Positions 43,550 through 52,743 of a stretch of 64,000 nt of DNA are shown one piece after another; the stretch's first letter is position 1, and the number at the start of each line of letters is the position of its first letter. Location: assembly GCA_029222685.1 (NCBI GenBank), contig JARHVB010000028.1, positions 1 through 64,000 of the forward strand, written 5' to 3'. Position numbers and translations under genes: made by a program. This stretch comes from Terripilifer ovatus. GTDB taxonomy: Bacteria; Pseudomonadota; Alphaproteobacteria; Rhizobiales; Beijerinckiaceae. Below the pieces are notes generated by a model. It searched no databases, was not told the origin of the DNA, and saw only the letters and a program-made list of their open reading frames with translations.

Positions 43550-45394
43550 ATGCGACTGGCGGATAGAGTTTATTTGCTGAGCGGAACGGCCTGCGCCGCA
43601 ATCATATTGGCCTGCAGCTTCACCGCCCTTCCCCTGCGTGCCGAAGAAACGCAACCGGCGGCCGAGATGGCCGTGTCGGTGCCCCTCCCGCCCGAAGCCG
43701 GCCTGAGCCAGGACGTGCTGGCCGGGACGCCCGCCGAAACAGAAAACGCAGCGGCGCCGGCCTCCCCCGCTGTCGATGTTGCCGTCGAACCGCCGGCCGA
43801 AAACAAGCAGGCGATTGAAACGCCGCCCGCAGTCCCGGCTCCGGCCACGGCCCAAACCACCATCGCACCCGCCCTAGCAAAAGACACGGCCAAGGATACC
43901 GGCGGGGATACCGCTTTGCGCGAGCTCATCCAAACCGCGACCGCGGCATTGGTCGAGCCTGAGCAGGCGGCGCGCGCCACCACCAAGGATCTTGCCAAAG
44001 CCCAGCAGGCGCAACGCAAGGAACGCGAGGCGATCGTCGCTTTCTATACGGGCCGCGATAACGCCCCTGTCTGGGTCTCGTCGGGAGGCCTCACTGAGGC
44101 CGGCCGCAGCCTCGTCGCCCGCCTGGCCCGTGCGTCCGACGACGGCCTCGACCTGAAAGGCTTCACCCAGCCCAACCTCACCGGCGCCGACGAGGCGACC
44201 CTGGCCAAGGCCGAACTCGCCCTGACCCAGACCGCCGTCGACTATGCCCGCCAGGCCAGCGGCGCGAGAGTCGACCCGCGCAGCATCGGCCTGATCACCG
44301 CCAAGCCGGAGATCGCCGAGCCGGCAGCCATTCTCGCCGCGATTGCGGCGCCGGGCATCGAGGCCGGCGACCGCCTCGCCGAATTCAACCCGCCCCACGC
44401 CGGCTACCGCGCCCTGCGCACCAAGCTGGCGGAACTGCGCCGCGAAAATCCCGCCATGGCCAGCCAGCGCATCGGCCCCGGCCCTGAGCTTCGCGTCGGC
44501 ATGAAGGATCGCCGCGTGCCGCTGATCCGCGCCCGCCTCGGCATCGACCCCGCGGGCGACAACGATCCGTTGCTGTATGATATCCGCGTGGCCAGCGCCG
44601 TTGCCGATTTCAATCGCGCCAACGGCCTGTCCAACGGCAATACGCTGACCTCGCGCACCATCGCCAAACTCTCCGGCGGCGAGCCGCTGCGGCTCGAAGC
44701 GGAGTTGATCTCCAATATGGAGCGCTGGCGCTGGGTGCCGCGCGACATGGGCGACACCCGCATCGAAGTGAACATCCCCGACTACAAGGTCAAGGTGACC
44801 CGCGACGGCGAAGTGGTTCACACGGCGAGGGTCATCGTCGGCAAGCCGCAGAACCCGACTCCGGTGTTCTCCGACACTATGCGCCACGTCATCGTCAATC
44901 CCTACTGGAACGTGCCGGTCTCGATCATCAAGAAGGAGATGATGCCGGGCTATGCCAAGGATCCGAGCTATTTCCAGAAGCGCGGCTATGAGGTCACGTC
45001 CTATCGCGGCCAGATGGTCGTCCGCCAGCCGCCCGGCGAACGCAATGCGCTCGGCCGCATCAAGTTCATGTTCCCCAACGAGCATTCGGTCTACCTGCAC
45101 GACACGCCGTCGCGCGGCCTGTTCGCCAATGCGCGCCGGGCCTACAGCCACGGCTGCGTGCGGGTCGAAAACCCCTTCAAGCTCGCCGAGATCGTGCTCG
45201 GCAAGGACAACGGCTGGAGCGAAGCCAAAGTGCGCAGCCTGATCGGCGGCGGCGAGCGGCTGATCAACCTGCCGCAACTGATCCCCATTCACATCGAATA
45301 TTTCACCGCTTTCGTCGATGACGAAGGCAAGGTGCAATTGCGCGAAGACATCTACGGCTATTCGCACAAAGTGCAGGCCGCACTGGGGCTGTGA
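43550..45394 (+). CDS. YcbB-type L,D-transpeptidase
   Basis: A 614-residue murein L,D-transpeptidase. Order: signal/anchor helix (RVYLLSGTACAAIILACSFT), a Pro/Ala-rich linker (about 28-120), a YcbB-like scaffold domain, a peptidoglycan-binding module (RVPLIRARLGIDP, ANGLSNGNTLTSRTI) and a YkuD catalytic domain with SHGCVRVENP (His534, Cys536). It would form 3-3 cross-links in peptidoglycan or attach proteins to it, acting in the periplasm. An ATG at 43550 is the start used. 179 bp separate it from the NtrC-type gene, enough for its own promoter. Confidence 0.92.
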   Translation: MRLADRVYLLSGTACAAIILACSFTALPLRAEETQPAAEMAVSVPLPPEAGLSQDVLAGTPAETENAAAPASPAVDVAVEPPAENKQAIETPPAVPAPATAQTTIAPALAKDTAKDTGGDTALRELIQTATAALVEPEQAARATTKDLAKAQQAQRKEREAIVAFYTGRDNAPVWVSSGGLTEAGRSLVARLARASDDGLDLKGFTQPNLTGADEATLAKAELALTQTAVDYARQASGARVDPRSIGLITAKPEIAEPAAILAAIAAPGIEAGDRLAEFNPPHAGYRALRTKLAELRRENPAMASQRIGPGPELRVGMKDRRVPLIRARLGIDPAGDNDPLLYDIRVASAVADFNRANGLSNGNTLTSRTIAKLSGGEPLRLEAELISNMERWRWVPRDMGDTRIEVNIPDYKVKVTRDGEVVHTARVIVGKPQNPTPVFSDTMRHVIVNPYWNVPVSIIKKEMMPGYAKDPSYFQKRGYEVTSYRGQMVVRQPPGERNALGRIKFMFPNEHSVYLHDTPSRGLFANARRAYSHGCVRVENPFKLAEIVLGKDNGWSEAKVRSLIGGGERLINLPQLIPIHIEYFTAFVDDEGKVQLREDIYGYSHKVQAALGL

Positions 45395-45426
45395 AGACTT
45401 TACGGTCCAGCCCAGCATCTTTCAGA

Positions 45427-45485
45427 AGCCCCCGTCCTTCGAGACGCGCCTTTTCAGGCGCTCCTCAGGATGAGGGCTCCTGGAA
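45427..45485. repeat. Intergenic element, family B, single copy
   Basis: AGCCCCCGTCCTTCGAGACG, internal hairpin GCGCCTTTTCAGGCGC, then CTCAGGATGAGGGCTCCTGG. Located between convergent genes ending at 45394 and 45509, where it may also serve as terminator. Confidence 0.8.
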
Positions 45486-45508
45486 AGATTTTGCAGCAAG
45501 CACCATTG

Positions 45509-46558
45509 TCACCTCTTCGGCTTGTACGGCCCTAGCTCCTTCACCGCCGCATCGACCCATGACTGATCGAGAATCATGTCGACGGTGACATTGCCCTTGA
45601 TGATGCCTTCCGCCTTGTAGAAATCCCAGTCCTTGCGCAGGCTCTCGTCTGGAATATGCCCGTCGGGATTGACTGCATGCGGGATGACATTTCGCAGCAG
45701 CGCCTTGTCCTTCACCGTCGAATAGCGCGCGATGATGTTGATGACATCGTCGGCGCCGGGCCCGGCAATGCGATTGTCCTTCACCACATCCGTATAGTCA
45801 CGAAGCCCGCGCACATACGCCTTCATCAATCGTTTGGCGACTTCTGGCCGTTGCTTGATGAGGTGGTCGCTGTAGATGATGATGCCCGTGACGCTCGGGT
45901 CGCGCACCTTCGTCACTGGCATCACATTGACGACGCTGCCCGATTTGATGGCGGCACTGAGGAACGGTTCGGCCAGAATGCTGGCGTCGATGGCGCCGCT
46001 GGCAAAGGCGGCAACCTGCTGCGGCATGCTCAGATGGGTGATGTCGATATCCTTGGAGGTCAGCCCGACGGTGCGCAGGGCCTCGTCGATAACCGCCGAC
46101 TCGTTATTTCCCTGTCCGGTCGAGCCGATCTTGCGACCTTTCCAATCCTTGAAGCCGCGAATCTCACCGCTGTCCCACAGCGATTTGCGCACGACGAAGT
46201 CCTGATAGGACAGGCTGCCCTTGTCGCCGGACTTATCGGCGACGATCCTCATGGAGATGCCGCGTTCGAACGCATTGTAAAGCCCCGCCGAAGCAGCGCC
46301 CGATCCGACATCGATATCGCCGTTGGCTAACGGCGCCACCATGCGTGTACTCGAATCGAAAACGGTGAAAGCGGCTTCGATACCTTCATCGCGCAGATAA
46401 CCGCGTGCATCGGCGATGTAGAAGCCCACATCCGCAGTACCACCGATATAGGCGATTTTGACCTTTTCCACGGCGTGGCCTGGCGATGAAAATAAAAAAG
46501 GCGCTAGCGCCACTGCGAATGCCACCGCATATCTGCGGCTTGCCGATGCGCGATTCAT
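45509..46558 (-). CDS. Periplasmic substrate-binding protein, NitT/TauT type (paralogue B)
   Basis: A 349-residue exported binding protein, paralogous to the product of 39000-40028. Signal peptide RYAVAFAVALAPFLFSSPGHA; mature segments VKIAYIGGTADVGFYIADAR, VGSGAASAGLYNAFERGI, GFKDWKGRKIGS, PQQVAAFASGAIDASILAEP. Start at 46558 follows AGGGAGGAGCGC. The ligand is not known, no cognate membrane components nearby, and the two paralogues lie on opposite strands 5.5 kb apart. Confidence 0.88.
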   Translation of the reverse strand: MNRASASRRYAVAFAVALAPFLFSSPGHAVEKVKIAYIGGTADVGFYIADARGYLRDEGIEAAFTVFDSSTRMVAPLANGDIDVGSGAASAGLYNAFERGISMRIVADKSGDKGSLSYQDFVVRKSLWDSGEIRGFKDWKGRKIGSTGQGNNESAVIDEALRTVGLTSKDIDITHLSMPQQVAAFASGAIDASILAEPFLSAAIKSGSVVNVMPVTKVRDPSVTGIIIYSDHLIKQRPEVAKRLMKAYVRGLRDYTDVVKDNRIAGPGADDVINIIARYSTVKDKALLRNVIPHAVNPDGHIPDESLRKDWDFYKAEGIIKGNVTVDMILDQSWVDAAVKELGPYKPKR

Positions 46559-46645
46559 GCGCTCCTCCCTCTGAAGTATTGTTCCTTGCACTTTAGAACT
46601 TGAGCGTGCAGCTTGTCCAATCGGCTGAGTGCGGCAGGCTGGAAT

Positions 46646-47671
46646 CTAGTTCCGCTCGATGAACGAGCGATACTCGGCGATCACCTCCGGCGACAGGCCC
46701 GAGATCGTCTTGCTGAGAAAAGCCGCAAGCTCCTCGCCCGAATTCGGCTTGCCGATGTCGAAACCACGCCGCCGCGCCTCTTCCTGGTAGGCGGGGTCGC
46801 GCACCATCTTCTCATAGGCTTCGCGCAGGATCATCGTCGGTTCCGCCAGCATGTCGGGCGGGCCGATGAGCGCGAGGCCGAGGCGCATCGGCGTCGTCAG
46901 CAGCGCCACCAGCTCGCGCTCGCGCGGATCGCTCAGCAGCGTGTCGATTGTCGGCACGCCGGGCTCCTGGTCGAAGGTCTGGAACAGCGGCGCGACAAGT
47001 CCGCTCGAAACCATGTCGGGCCTGATGCTGGCACGGTCGCAATAGACGGCTTCGGTCTCGCCGCGCTCGACCGACAGAACTGCGGACGCCATGCCCGGAT
47101 AGCCGCGCACGATCTTGAACGGAAAGCGCTCATAGCGCGCCAGCACTTCCGGCATGATCGAATTGGACGTGGTCGCACCCGATCCGGCGACCGCCATCTC
47201 GCGCTTCAGCGCCCTGAGATCGGCGATGGTTTTCAATCCGGATGTATTGCGCGTCCAGAAGATGAAATTGGTGCTGGCCGCGCTGCCGATCCAGGTGAAT
47301 TTGCGCACGTCGTAACGCGCCGTCTTGTCGTCGCCGACGGGCGCCAGGACAAAGCCGGCGCGCCCCGGCATGGCGAGCGTCAGGCCGTCGGCCGCAATCG
47401 AGTTGTAAAGCGTATTGCCGAGGGTGACACCGCCGGCGCCCGGCATGTTGCGCGGCTGCACGATCGGCTCGCCTGGAATGAAGCGGCTGATGAATTGCGC
47501 CACCAGCCGCATTTCGCTGTCGATGCCGCCGCCCGCCGGCTGTCCGGCATAGAGCACGATGGTCTTGCCGGCATAAAACGCCTTCTCGTGCGGTTGCTGC
47601 GCGATGGCCGGCGGGCACAGACCCGTTACGCAGGCAAACGCGGCAACACCGATGATAGAAAATCGCGGCAA
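46646..47671 (-). CDS. Tripartite tricarboxylate transporter-type binding protein (Bug family)
   Basis: A Bug/TctC-family periplasmic receptor of about 341 residues. The start is inferred as TTG at 47671, five bases past GGGGAGG; the GTG at 47695 lies upstream of this ribosome site and would prefix MALGGEAI. The resulting leader (PRFSIIGVAAFACVTGLCPP AIAQ) is a good signal peptide. The family pattern YAGQPAGGGIDSEMRLVAQF, VQPRNMPGAGG, WIGSAAST and PEVLARYERFP is visible; the typical motif GGxxD is AGGGID. No TctA or TctB neighbours. It follows the OmpA-type gene by 39 bp on the same strand but is probably independent. Confidence 0.85.
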   Translation of the reverse strand: MPRFSIIGVAAFACVTGLCPPAIAQQPHEKAFYAGKTIVLYAGQPAGGGIDSEMRLVAQFISRFIPGEPIVQPRNMPGAGGVTLGNTLYNSIAADGLTLAMPGRAGFVLAPVGDDKTARYDVRKFTWIGSAASTNFIFWTRNTSGLKTIADLRALKREMAVAGSGATTSNSIMPEVLARYERFPFKIVRGYPGMASAVLSVERGETEAVYCDRASIRPDMVSSGLVAPLFQTFDQEPGVPTIDTLLSDPRERELVALLTTPMRLGLALIGPPDMLAEPTMILREAYEKMVRDPAYQEEARRRGFDIGKPNSGEELAAFLSKTISGLSPEVIAEYRSFIERN

Positions 47672-47710
47672 GATGGCCTCCCCTCCCAACGCCACCTTGA
47701 TGGAGGCGCC

Positions 47711-48739
47711 TTATCTGTCGGTCAGCTTCAACTCGATGCGGCGGTTGCGCCGCAGGGCGTCTTCCGTGTCGCTGGTGTCGATCGGCTGGAATTCGCCGAA
47801 GCCCGCCGCCGCGAGCCGCTGCGGCGACACACCCTTGCTGACGAGATATTGCACCACCGCAATGGCGCGGCTCGCCGACAGGTCCCAGTTGGATTTATAG
47901 GCGCCGCCGGTGATCGGCCGCTTGTCGGTATGACCGTCCACCCGCATGACCCAGGGAATCTCGGGCGGGATCTCGCGGTCGAGGTCGGCCATCGCCGAGG
48001 CAAGTTTGTCGAGTTCGCCGCGCCCTTGCGGATTGATCTCGGCGCGGCCGGTATCGAACAGCACTTCCGATTCGAATACGAAACGGTCGCCGACGGTGCG
48101 GATGCCCGGACGATTGCCGAGGATCTCGCGCAAGCGTCCGAAGAAATCGGAACGATAGCGCGCCAGCTCCTGCACCTTCTGCGCCAGCGCCACGTTGAGG
48201 CGGGATCCGAGATCGGCGATGCGCGCCTGCGAATCCTTGTCGCGCTGTTCCGATGCGTTGAGCGCTTCCTCGATCGCCGCAAGCTGGCGGCGCAACGCTG
48301 CGATCTGCTGGTTCAGCACGTCGACCTGCGCTGCCGCACGCGCCGAAATCTGCTTTTCCGCATCGAGCGCCTGCTGGGCGGCCGCCGCTGCGCCGCCGCT
48401 TGAGGCCGCATTGGCCGCGTTGGCGTCGATGAGGCCCTGCAGGCGCTCCTTGTCCTTCTGCGTCGCTTCGAGCGTCGCCATCAGACTGGTCAGGCTGGAC
48501 TGCGCATCGGCGCGGCCGGAGCGCTCGAGCGCCAGCAGCGAGGTCAATTCCTCGATCTGCTTGTTGAGCTTGACGAGCGCGCTGTCCTTGCCGGTGACTT
48601 CCCGCGACAGGAAATATTGCGACAGCATGAAGACCGACAGCAGGAAGATGATGGCGAGCAGCATGGTCGACAGGGCATCGACGAAGCCCGGCCAATAATC
48701 GAAACCGCCGCGGCTCCGGCGCGAGCGTGCATAAGCCAT
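47711..48739 (-). CDS. OmpA/MotB-like protein with peptidoglycan-binding domain
   Basis: A 342-residue protein: one N-terminal membrane helix with the MotB-type WPGFVDALSTMLLAIIFLLS containing Asp21, a coiled coil of about 130 residues rich in Ala, Gln and Arg (about 55-190), and a C-terminal OmpA domain (about 210-340; FDTGRAEINPQGRGELDKLA, VDGHTDKRPI, GFGEFQPI, NRRIELKL). Asp21 is the proton-carrying residue in MotB/TolR/ExbD. It overlaps the upstream MotA-like gene by one base (TGATG) and forms a stator-type pair with it; there are no flagellar genes nearby. Confidence 0.9.
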   Translation of the reverse strand: MAYARSRRSRGGFDYWPGFVDALSTMLLAIIFLLSVFMLSQYFLSREVTGKDSALVKLNKQIEELTSLLALERSGRADAQSSLTSLMATLEATQKDKERLQGLIDANAANAASSGGAAAAAQQALDAEKQISARAAAQVDVLNQQIAALRRQLAAIEEALNASEQRDKDSQARIADLGSRLNVALAQKVQELARYRSDFFGRLREILGNRPGIRTVGDRFVFESEVLFDTGRAEINPQGRGELDKLASAMADLDREIPPEIPWVMRVDGHTDKRPITGGAYKSNWDLSASRAIAVVQYLVSKGVSPQRLAAAGFGEFQPIDTSDTEDALRRNRRIELKLTDR

Positions 48740-49698
48740 CAGCGCCGCTCCGCTTCCGACGCGATGCGCTCGAGCAGCTTGCTGATCTCGCGCTGCTGCG
48801 CCGCCTGCGCCTCGACCCAGTCGCGGATCATCTGCTGTTCACCGCGCATATGTTTGACGAGGCCCTGAATGCCCTCTGCCAGATTGGCCATCGCGGCAGT
48901 GGAGGCGCGCGATCCGGCCGGATCCCCGGCGCTGAGCTTGGTCAGCGCCGCGGCAAGATCGGGCGGCAGGCCAGCCATGGCCTCGACACCGGGATCAGTG
49001 GCATTGGCGGAGAGAAAGTCTTCCAGCTCGTTGTAGAACCGGTTCTGCGCCTGCCCCGCCTGCAGGTCGAGAAAGCCCAGCACCAGCGATCCGGCGAGGC
49101 CGAACAGCGACGAAGTGAAGGAGATCGACATGCCGGCGATGGGCGCCGACAGGCCATTTTTCAACTCGTCGAACATGATCCCCGCGTCATTGCCGCCCTG
49201 CATCGACTTGATGACGTTGGAGATCGAGCCGACTGTCTCGAGCAGGCCCCAGAACGTACCGAGCAGGCCGAGGAAGACCAGCAGGCCCGTCAGGTAGCGG
49301 GCGATCTCGCGCGATTCATCGAGACGCGAGCCGATCGAATCCAGGATGGCGCGCAATGTCATGGTCGAAATGGTTTTGTGCTGTTGCTTGTCGCCGAGCA
49401 ATTTCGCCATCGGCGCCAGCAAGACCGGCGCGCGCGCCGCTTCCGTATCGCCGGCCTGATAGGTGTTGACCCACCGCACTTCCGGAATCAGCCGCCAGAC
49501 CTGGCGGATCGCCAGCACGATACCGATGCAAAGGACACCGATGATGAGGCCGTTGAGCCCCGGATTTGCCATGAACGCCGTCTGGATCTGGCGATAGAGG
49601 ATGAGCGCAACGAAGCCGATGAGCAGCAGGAATACGATGATGCGCACCAGGTAGATCCCTGGCGCCGACAGCCGCCGCGTCTCGTTTTCGCTCGCCAT
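48739..49698 (-). CDS. MotA/TolQ/ExbB-like proton-channel protein
   Basis: A 319-residue membrane protein with four predicted helices: two at about 14-34 and 48-65 (IYLVRIIVFLLLIGFVALIL, GLIIGVLCIGIVLAIRQVW), then the MotA/ExbB domain (YLTGLLVFLGLLGTFWGLLE, SISFTSSLFGLAGSLVLGF). The C-terminus is an acidic/coiled segment. Together with the following OmpA-type protein it probably makes a non-flagellar stator that uses the proton gradient to move or tension an envelope-bound complex. These adjacent genes recur in alphaproteobacteria without a flagellar function assigned. Confidence 0.87.
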   Translation of the reverse strand: MASENETRRLSAPGIYLVRIIVFLLLIGFVALILYRQIQTAFMANPGLNGLIIGVLCIGIVLAIRQVWRLIPEVRWVNTYQAGDTEAARAPVLLAPMAKLLGDKQQHKTISTMTLRAILDSIGSRLDESREIARYLTGLLVFLGLLGTFWGLLETVGSISNVIKSMQGGNDAGIMFDELKNGLSAPIAGMSISFTSSLFGLAGSLVLGFLDLQAGQAQNRFYNELEDFLSANATDPGVEAMAGLPPDLAAALTKLSAGDPAGSRASTAAMANLAEGIQGLVKHMRGEQQMIRDWVEAQAAQQREISKLLERIASEAERR

Positions 49699-49909
49699 AT
49701 GTCATCATCCTCCAGCGCATTTCAGGCGAAGTGGATACCGGTTCGGCCGGACACAAGTTCCTGAATAGCGCCTGCCTTGCCGGACGCTGGCTGGCGAATC
49801 TGGCCTGCCCAGCCTGCACAAATCAGGCGACAAGTTGACGTCAGAACCCTGCCGCGATCAAGCCTTTGTTTGCAGGCGAAATTACGGCGCAGCCCATCGG
49901 CTGTCCCGA

Positions 49910-50701
49910 TCAGGTCTTGTTGATCAGGCCGAGCAGGCGGCGGTGCATCGTCTCGTTGCCGGCGCAGACCGAGCCCTTGTCCAGCATGTCGCCGCCGCCG
50001 TCCGCGTCGGTGATGTAACCGCCGGCCTCACGCACCATGATGATGCCTGCCGCCACGTCCCACGGCGCCAGGCCGCGTTCCCAGTACGCGTCGAGCCGGC
50101 CCGCGGCCACGAAACACAGGTCGAGCGACGCCGCGCCGAAGCGCCGGATGTTGTGCACCCGCGCCATTACGCTCGACAGCTCGACCTTGAACTTCGGGTG
50201 CTGGCTGGCCTTGCCCAGATGCGGCACGCCGGTGCCGATGAGCGCCTCGGACAGGTCCGTGCGTGCCGCGACCCGCAGGCGGCGGTTGTTGAGCCAGGCG
50301 CCCTGGCCCTTCTCGGCGACGAACATATCGTCGGTGATCGGATTGTAGACGACGCCGGCGACAATCTGGCCTTCGCGCTCCAGCGCGATGGAAATCGCGA
50401 AAACCGGCACGCCGTGCAGGAAATTCGTGGTGCCGTCGAGCGGATCGACCAGCCAGCGATGGGTGGTGTCGGTGCCGGTCTCGGCGCCCGATTCCTCCAT
50501 CAGAAAGCTGTAGCCGGGCCGCGCCTTGGCGAGTTCGTCATGGACCACGCGCTCCGCCTTGCGGTCGGCCGCGGTGACGAAATCGCTCGGTCCCTTGAGC
50601 GAGACCTGCAGGTTCTCGACCTCGCCGTAATCGCGCTTCAATCCGCGGCCGGCCTTGACGGCGGCGGAAGTCATGACAGTCATCAGGGCGGAACGGATCA
50701 T
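49910..50701 (-). CDS. Inositol monophosphatase family protein (SuhB-like)
   Basis: A 263-residue Mg-dependent phosphatase of the IMPase/SuhB family, acting on inositol-1-phosphate or related sugar phosphates, and in SuhB also an antitermination factor. Motifs: MEESGAE, the metal motif DPLDGTTNFLHGVP (about 86-99) and the second motif WDVAAGIIMVREAGG. Start at 50701 opens MIRSALMTVMTSAAVKAGR, usual in alphaproteobacterial SuhB proteins; the open frame to 50776 is unsupported. Gap of 206 bp to the Sel1 gene. Confidence 0.9.
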   Translation of the reverse strand: MIRSALMTVMTSAAVKAGRGLKRDYGEVENLQVSLKGPSDFVTAADRKAERVVHDELAKARPGYSFLMEESGAETGTDTTHRWLVDPLDGTTNFLHGVPVFAISIALEREGQIVAGVVYNPITDDMFVAEKGQGAWLNNRRLRVAARTDLSEALIGTGVPHLGKASQHPKFKVELSSVMARVHNIRRFGAASLDLCFVAAGRLDAYWERGLAPWDVAAGIIMVREAGGYITDADGGGDMLDKGSVCAGNETMHRRLLGLINKT

Positions 50702-50907
50702 GGGCGGTCGATCACAAAAGCAGGAAAACATGGGGCGAAAGCCCCGGCGAACGGCCGCGCGAGGCGCGCACGGCAAAATGTCTGAGATATCCGGTCGGAA
50801 GGCTGCCGGAAGCGCTGCGATGTCTGCCCGCCCCGGGCTGCTGCGTCAAGTCTGCTGCGTCAGGCGCGACGGATCAAGTCAGCCGCGCCTCGTCATTGCC
50901 GAGAAGC

Positions 50908-51924
50908 TCATTTTCCGAGAAAGCGCTGGATCGCCTCGTCCACGGCGGCCTTCTGGCCCTGCGACAGGGTGCGCAGCTTGTCGTCCAGCCATTCGTCGGG
51001 CACGCCGTTGGCGCGCGCCAGGACATGCCATTTCATCGCCTCGACCAGGTCCGGCTTGACGCCCCGGCCGACGACATAGAGCCGGGCCAGGCGGTTCTGG
51101 GCGATGGGTGCGTTGAGCCAGGCGGCGCGGATGAAATATTTCGCTGCCAGTTCTTCGTTCTTCTCGGTTCCGGTGCCGTTGAACAGGGCGATGGCGTAAT
51201 CGACGACGGCAGGGGTGAGCTTCTCGTCGGCGGCGCGCTTGAGCAGGCTCGTCGCCATGACCGGGTCCTTCGGCACGCCGGTGCCTTCCTTGTAAAACAT
51301 GGACAAGGCATAGGCCGCATCCGGATAGCCGCCGTCCATCGACCGGCGGAACAGATCAGCAGCGCCCTTGAAATCCTGGATCTCGCCCTCGATCGCCATG
51401 ACGGCCAGATTGTAGAGCGCCGCCGGCTGGTTTTTCTCCGCCGCCTTCTCGAACCAGGCGCGCGCCTGCTTCATATCCTTCGCCGTCCCGCGACCCTCGA
51501 GATAGGAGAGACCAAGGGAATATTGCGCCTGCGGATCGCCCCGGTCGGCCGCCAGCTTGTACCATTTGTTGGCTTCTTCCTGGCTTTGCTTCACCGACAA
51601 TCCATCGCGGTACAGCTCGCCGACAAGCGCCATCGCCGGCGCATCGTTGGAATCCGCCTCGATGCGCTTCATCGCCTCGCGCATGGCCGTCACATAGAGC
51701 CCGCGCTGATAGGCGCCGAACGCGAGGTCCACCGGCCCTTTCAGCCCGGCATCGAATTCGGGCGTCACCGGCTTGGGCAGCATCACCGCCGGCCGCGTCG
51801 AGTCGAAGGCCGGCCGTAATATCTCCGACGACTTGTCTTGTATTTTCTCTTGCGCGACGCCTGCGGACGACAGCGCCGCAAGCCCGAGCAAGCCCATGAA
51901 GATGAAGCCTGACTTTGGAATCAT
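50908..51924 (-). CDS. Sel1/TPR repeat protein, exported
   Basis: A 338-residue exported protein with a signal peptide (FIFMGLLGLAALSSAGVAQ) and five to six Sel1-like/TPR repeats (about 75-320), seen as ALVGELYRDGLSVKQSQEEA, AQYSLGLSYLEGRGTAKDMK, AYALSMFYKEGTGVPKDPVM and similar. Sel1 repeats are protein-protein interaction scaffolds in the periplasm. Its ATG at 51924 overlaps the stop of the ThiE-like gene (ATGA, 51921-51924), and the frame open to 52110 lies inside that gene, so it is not used. Confidence 0.9.
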   Translation of the reverse strand: MIPKSGFIFMGLLGLAALSSAGVAQEKIQDKSSEILRPAFDSTRPAVMLPKPVTPEFDAGLKGPVDLAFGAYQRGLYVTAMREAMKRIEADSNDAPAMALVGELYRDGLSVKQSQEEANKWYKLAADRGDPQAQYSLGLSYLEGRGTAKDMKQARAWFEKAAEKNQPAALYNLAVMAIEGEIQDFKGAADLFRRSMDGGYPDAAYALSMFYKEGTGVPKDPVMATSLLKRAADEKLTPAVVDYAIALFNGTGTEKNEELAAKYFIRAAWLNAPIAQNRLARLYVVGRGVKPDLVEAMKWHVLARANGVPDEWLDDKLRTLSQGQKAAVDEAIQRFLGK

Positions 51925-52595
51925 GCCACCTCCACCCGTTTCCGGCGGATGGCCTCCAGCGCCTGCGTCATGGCGGCCGTCACGCCACGCGGATCGCTCC
52001 AGATCGCCTCCCGCAGGGCGATGAAATCCGCCCCTGCCGCCACCAGGGCGGGAATGTCGTCGAGCGTGCGCGCATAGACGACGCAGGGAACCGTGAATAT
52101 TTCCGCCCACCAGGCGACCCGCGCCAGCACCGCCTCGACGGATGGCAGACCGTCGTCATTGCCGCCGTTACCGTCGGGTTCGCCGAACATCACGTAATCG
52201 ACATCGCGCTCGCCCATATCCATGGCCTGATGGCGCGTCTGCAGCGCCCCGGCGCCGACGATGCCGGCGCCCGTTCCATTGCCCCTGGCCTGTTTGATCG
52301 CCGCCGCGATCTCGGCCTCAGCCTCCTCGCCCGGATGATTCAGGTGAACGCCATCGGCCCCCGTCCGCTTCGCCGTGTCCAGTGCCGGGACCAGTGCCGC
52401 CGCGTCATGCCTCTGAATGAGTTGGACAGTTGCAGCCAGCGCCGCCGGATCGCCGTCACAGGCAGCCTTGTCGAGCAGCACACAGGCGACGTGGCCCGCC
52501 TCCAGCGCCGCCGTGAGCAGAGGATCGAGCGCACCTGCTGCCACACCAGCCGGCGTCATCAGATAGAGCTGAACGGCTTCGGCCTGATCATTCAT
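51921..52595 (-). CDS. Thiamine-phosphate-synthase-like protein
   Basis: A 224-residue TIM-barrel protein of the thiamine phosphate synthase/TenI (ThiE) superfamily. True ThiE couples HMP-PP and THZ-P; here the barrel pattern is present (GADGVHLNHPGEEAEAEI, VDYVMFGEPDG, AAGADFIALREAIWSD), including a DGVHL-type strand, but the substrate region after VGAGALQTRHQAM is divergent, so a TenI-like or unrelated role is possible. Stop overlaps the Sel1 protein start by 4 bp, which couples the two genes, a pairing seen widely in Rhizobiales. Confidence 0.78.
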   Translation of the reverse strand: MNDQAEAVQLYLMTPAGVAAGALDPLLTAALEAGHVACVLLDKAACDGDPAALAATVQLIQRHDAAALVPALDTAKRTGADGVHLNHPGEEAEAEIAAAIKQARGNGTGAGIVGAGALQTRHQAMDMGERDVDYVMFGEPDGNGGNDDGLPSVEAVLARVAWWAEIFTVPCVVYARTLDDIPALVAAGADFIALREAIWSDPRGVTAAMTQALEAIRRKRVEVA

Positions 52596-52743
52596 CGTGA
52601 AAATAGAATCCTGTGGGTCGGAAAGATGCTATGGCGGGCGAAATCGCATATTGCCCGGAAAATAGCAGGCCGTGCGCCGGCCATCTTCCTATTTCCCGAA
52701 AATCTGGCGAAACCGGGGCTCGCCCGAAGCCAAACCGTTTCAT

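Noticed and set aside
43874-45418. 514-codon minus-strand frame opposite the L,D-transpeptidase
   Set aside because: The sense strand has the YkuD catalytic motif and signal peptide; antisense frame is codon-bias artefact.
46613-48403. 596-codon plus-strand frame opposite the Bug and OmpA-type genes
   Set aside because: Crosses two supported genes; lacks any motif.
47711-49698. Zorya-type anti-phage system from the MotA/MotB-like pair
   Set aside because: No ZorC/ZorD/ZorE-like helicase or nuclease adjacent; neighbours are housekeeping genes, so it is listed only as a stator-like pair.
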